Origin: Bacteroidia bacterium
Lineage (GTDB): Bacteria; Bacteroidota; Bacteroidia; UKL13-3
DNA length: 64,000 nucleotides
Reading direction: 5' to 3'
NCBI GenBank assembly: GCA_021740845.1
Contig: JAIOYZ010000020.1
Span: forward strand, 1 to 64,000
Every line of letters starts with the position of its first letter. Position 1 is the first letter of the stretch. The notes beneath the pieces are model-generated. The model saw only the letters and a list, made by a program, of their open reading frames with translations, had not been told where the DNA came from and made no database searches. The translations under genes were made by a program, and so were the position numbers. Shown here piece after piece: positions 63,311-64,000 of the stretch.

Positions 63311-63796
63311 TTAAGGTAATTTTTCCACGTTCAGGCTATCCTCGCATATCTCAAGGAGTTCCAAAAGTGTTTTGTTCAATTTGGGGTGTACATAGTTGGG
63401 AGAAATTTCTACCAAAGGAATCAAAGTGAATCTTCTTTGAGCAATAAATGGGTGTGGTACTATTAAGTTTTCGAAATTTAAAATTTCAGAGTTATAAAAA
63501 AGAATGTCCAAATCAATAACTCTAGGTTCCCATTTTTCTTTGCGTATTCTACCCATTTCGGTTTCTATTTGCAGGAGATTATTCAAACAATCCATTGGTT
63601 TTAATTCGGTTTGAACCAATAGAACCTGATTTAAAAACGGGTTTTGTTCTGTATTTCCCCAAGCAGCAGTTCTATAAATACTCGATTTGGTTTGGATCAA
63701 ACCGATTCTTTCTTTTATAAATAAACACGCATTTGCCAAGTTTTCTTTTGAATCACCTTGGTTCGAACCTAATAATATGTAGACATTATTTGTCAT
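63311..63796 (-). CDS. folK: 6-hydroxymethyl-7,8-dihydropterin pyrophosphokinase (HPPK)
   Basis: Transfers pyrophosphate from ATP to hydroxymethyldihydropterin in folate synthesis. The 161 residues carry YILLGSNQGDSKENL (about 6-20), the FLNQVLLVQT strand (about 54-63), the RVIDLDILFY metal-binding block (about 93-102; the D.D pair binds Mg) and VPHPFIAQRRFTLIPL (about 113-128). The dispersed motif occurs at 63608-63617 (LVQT) and, as the symmetric variant, at 63760-63769 inside the conserved LGSN.G motif. It is the first gene of a folK-dNK-wbqC run on the minus strand. Confidence 0.93.
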   Translation of the reverse strand: MTNNVYILLGSNQGDSKENLANACLFIKERIGLIQTKSSIYRTAAWGNTEQNPFLNQVLLVQTELKPMDCLNNLLQIETEMGRIRKEKWEPRVIDLDILFYNSEILNFENLIVPHPFIAQRRFTLIPLVEISPNYVHPKLNKTLLELLEICEDSLNVEKLP

Positions 63797-63878
63797 TTTG
63801 CAATTATAGTGGAAAAATGAAAGGGAGTTTTATTTCTTTCTTTTAATTTGAATTTTATCTTCCATAAAAAAATACCAC

Positions 63879-64000
63879 ATGAAAAAAATTGGAACAGCAC
63901 TCATACTTTTTTCGCTTTTTCTTTTTGGTTGTCAACCAGATTCTACCGATGAACCTACACTTACAGTGCCCGGTTCTATTGATTTTGTTGGCACTTGGAA
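63879..64000 (+). CDS. Putative lipoprotein, partial
   Basis: An ATG at 63879 opens a frame that runs off the end of the window. The first residues KKIGTALILFSLFLFGCQPD form a lipoprotein signal with the cysteine of the lipobox (LFGC). The 40 visible residues after it do not identify a family. It is divergent from folK. Confidence 0.6.
   Translation, partial: MKKIGTALILFSLFLFGCQPDSTDEPTLTVPGSIDFVGTW

Overview
This window is chromosomal DNA from a member of the Bacteroidota, probably a sphingobacterial, chitinophagal or cytophagal lineage. The evidence is AT-rich sequence, weak Shine-Dalgarno signals, a match to the Bacteroidota promoter consensus (TTG-N20-TATATTTG before ald), type IX secretion sorting domains of both types (A-type at 17746 and 40526, a B-type/CHU_C domain at 52926), a RemB/Wzi-like barrel, an AsmA protein, DUF5683 next to parAB, and a Rv1355c/MoeY-like protein. 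No rRNA, tRNA, CRISPR array or prophage was seen.

Layout. 1-547 holds remnants of an IS1595-type transposase and of a rhodanese. 548-2883 is aroA-aroB (minus strand). 2962-11340 is a housekeeping run: proline dehydrogenase, tsaE, ald, a metal-dependent hydrolase, parA, parB, a DUF5683 protein, dapB and lepB. 11341-12194 is repeat-rich and carries one DUF3788 gene. 12195-16577 is a three-gene SMC/kleisin/KITE (Mks-like) condensin operon. 16608-28594 holds aroC, a secreted M43 protease, topA, a SirB1-like protein, an outer-membrane barrel, glmM, ychF and an Smr-domain protein. 28630-35369 is a signalling island: a response regulator divergent from a tight operon of a ThiF-nitroreductase fusion, a GNAT acyltransferase, a 7TM sensor kinase and a REC-kinase hybrid. 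35507-39695 holds an AsmA-family protein and an aminotransferase V. 39696-40299 is tandem repeat DNA. 40300-50950 (minus) holds T9SS cargo, an S9 peptidase, a double D-Ala-D-Ala ligase, an O-methyltransferase and a DUF349 protein. 51042-55549 is an HMG-CoA lyase gene whose last 83 bases are repeated 3.6 kb downstream, on the far side of a T9SS adhesin gene broken by a TGA. 55686-63796 (minus) holds a lipoprotein, a serine hydrolase, a hairpin-repeat block, a low-complexity protein, an AarF kinase with a TetR regulator, WbqC, a deoxynucleoside kinase and folK. A lipoprotein gene starts at 63879 and runs off the end.

Four signals stand out. (1) A dispersed pseudo-palindrome, TTCGGTTTGAACCAAA with core GGTTTGAACC, occurs exactly 26 times, plus three GGTTCGAACC variants, in genes and gaps alike; that is hundreds of times the chance rate. 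(2) The 29-35 kb operon has the parts of a small-molecule signal synthesis and sensing module. (3) The Mks-like condensin lacks the nuclease partner of Wadjet and has an unusual gene order. (4) The duplicated 3' end of the HMG-CoA lyase gene flanks an inserted adhesin gene.

Three shikimate genes (aroA, aroB, aroC), lysine/peptidoglycan genes (dapB, ddl, glmM) and segregation genes (parAB, Mks-like, topA) make most of the window core chromosome. The repeat-rich gaps, the adhesin insert and the left edge are the accessory parts.
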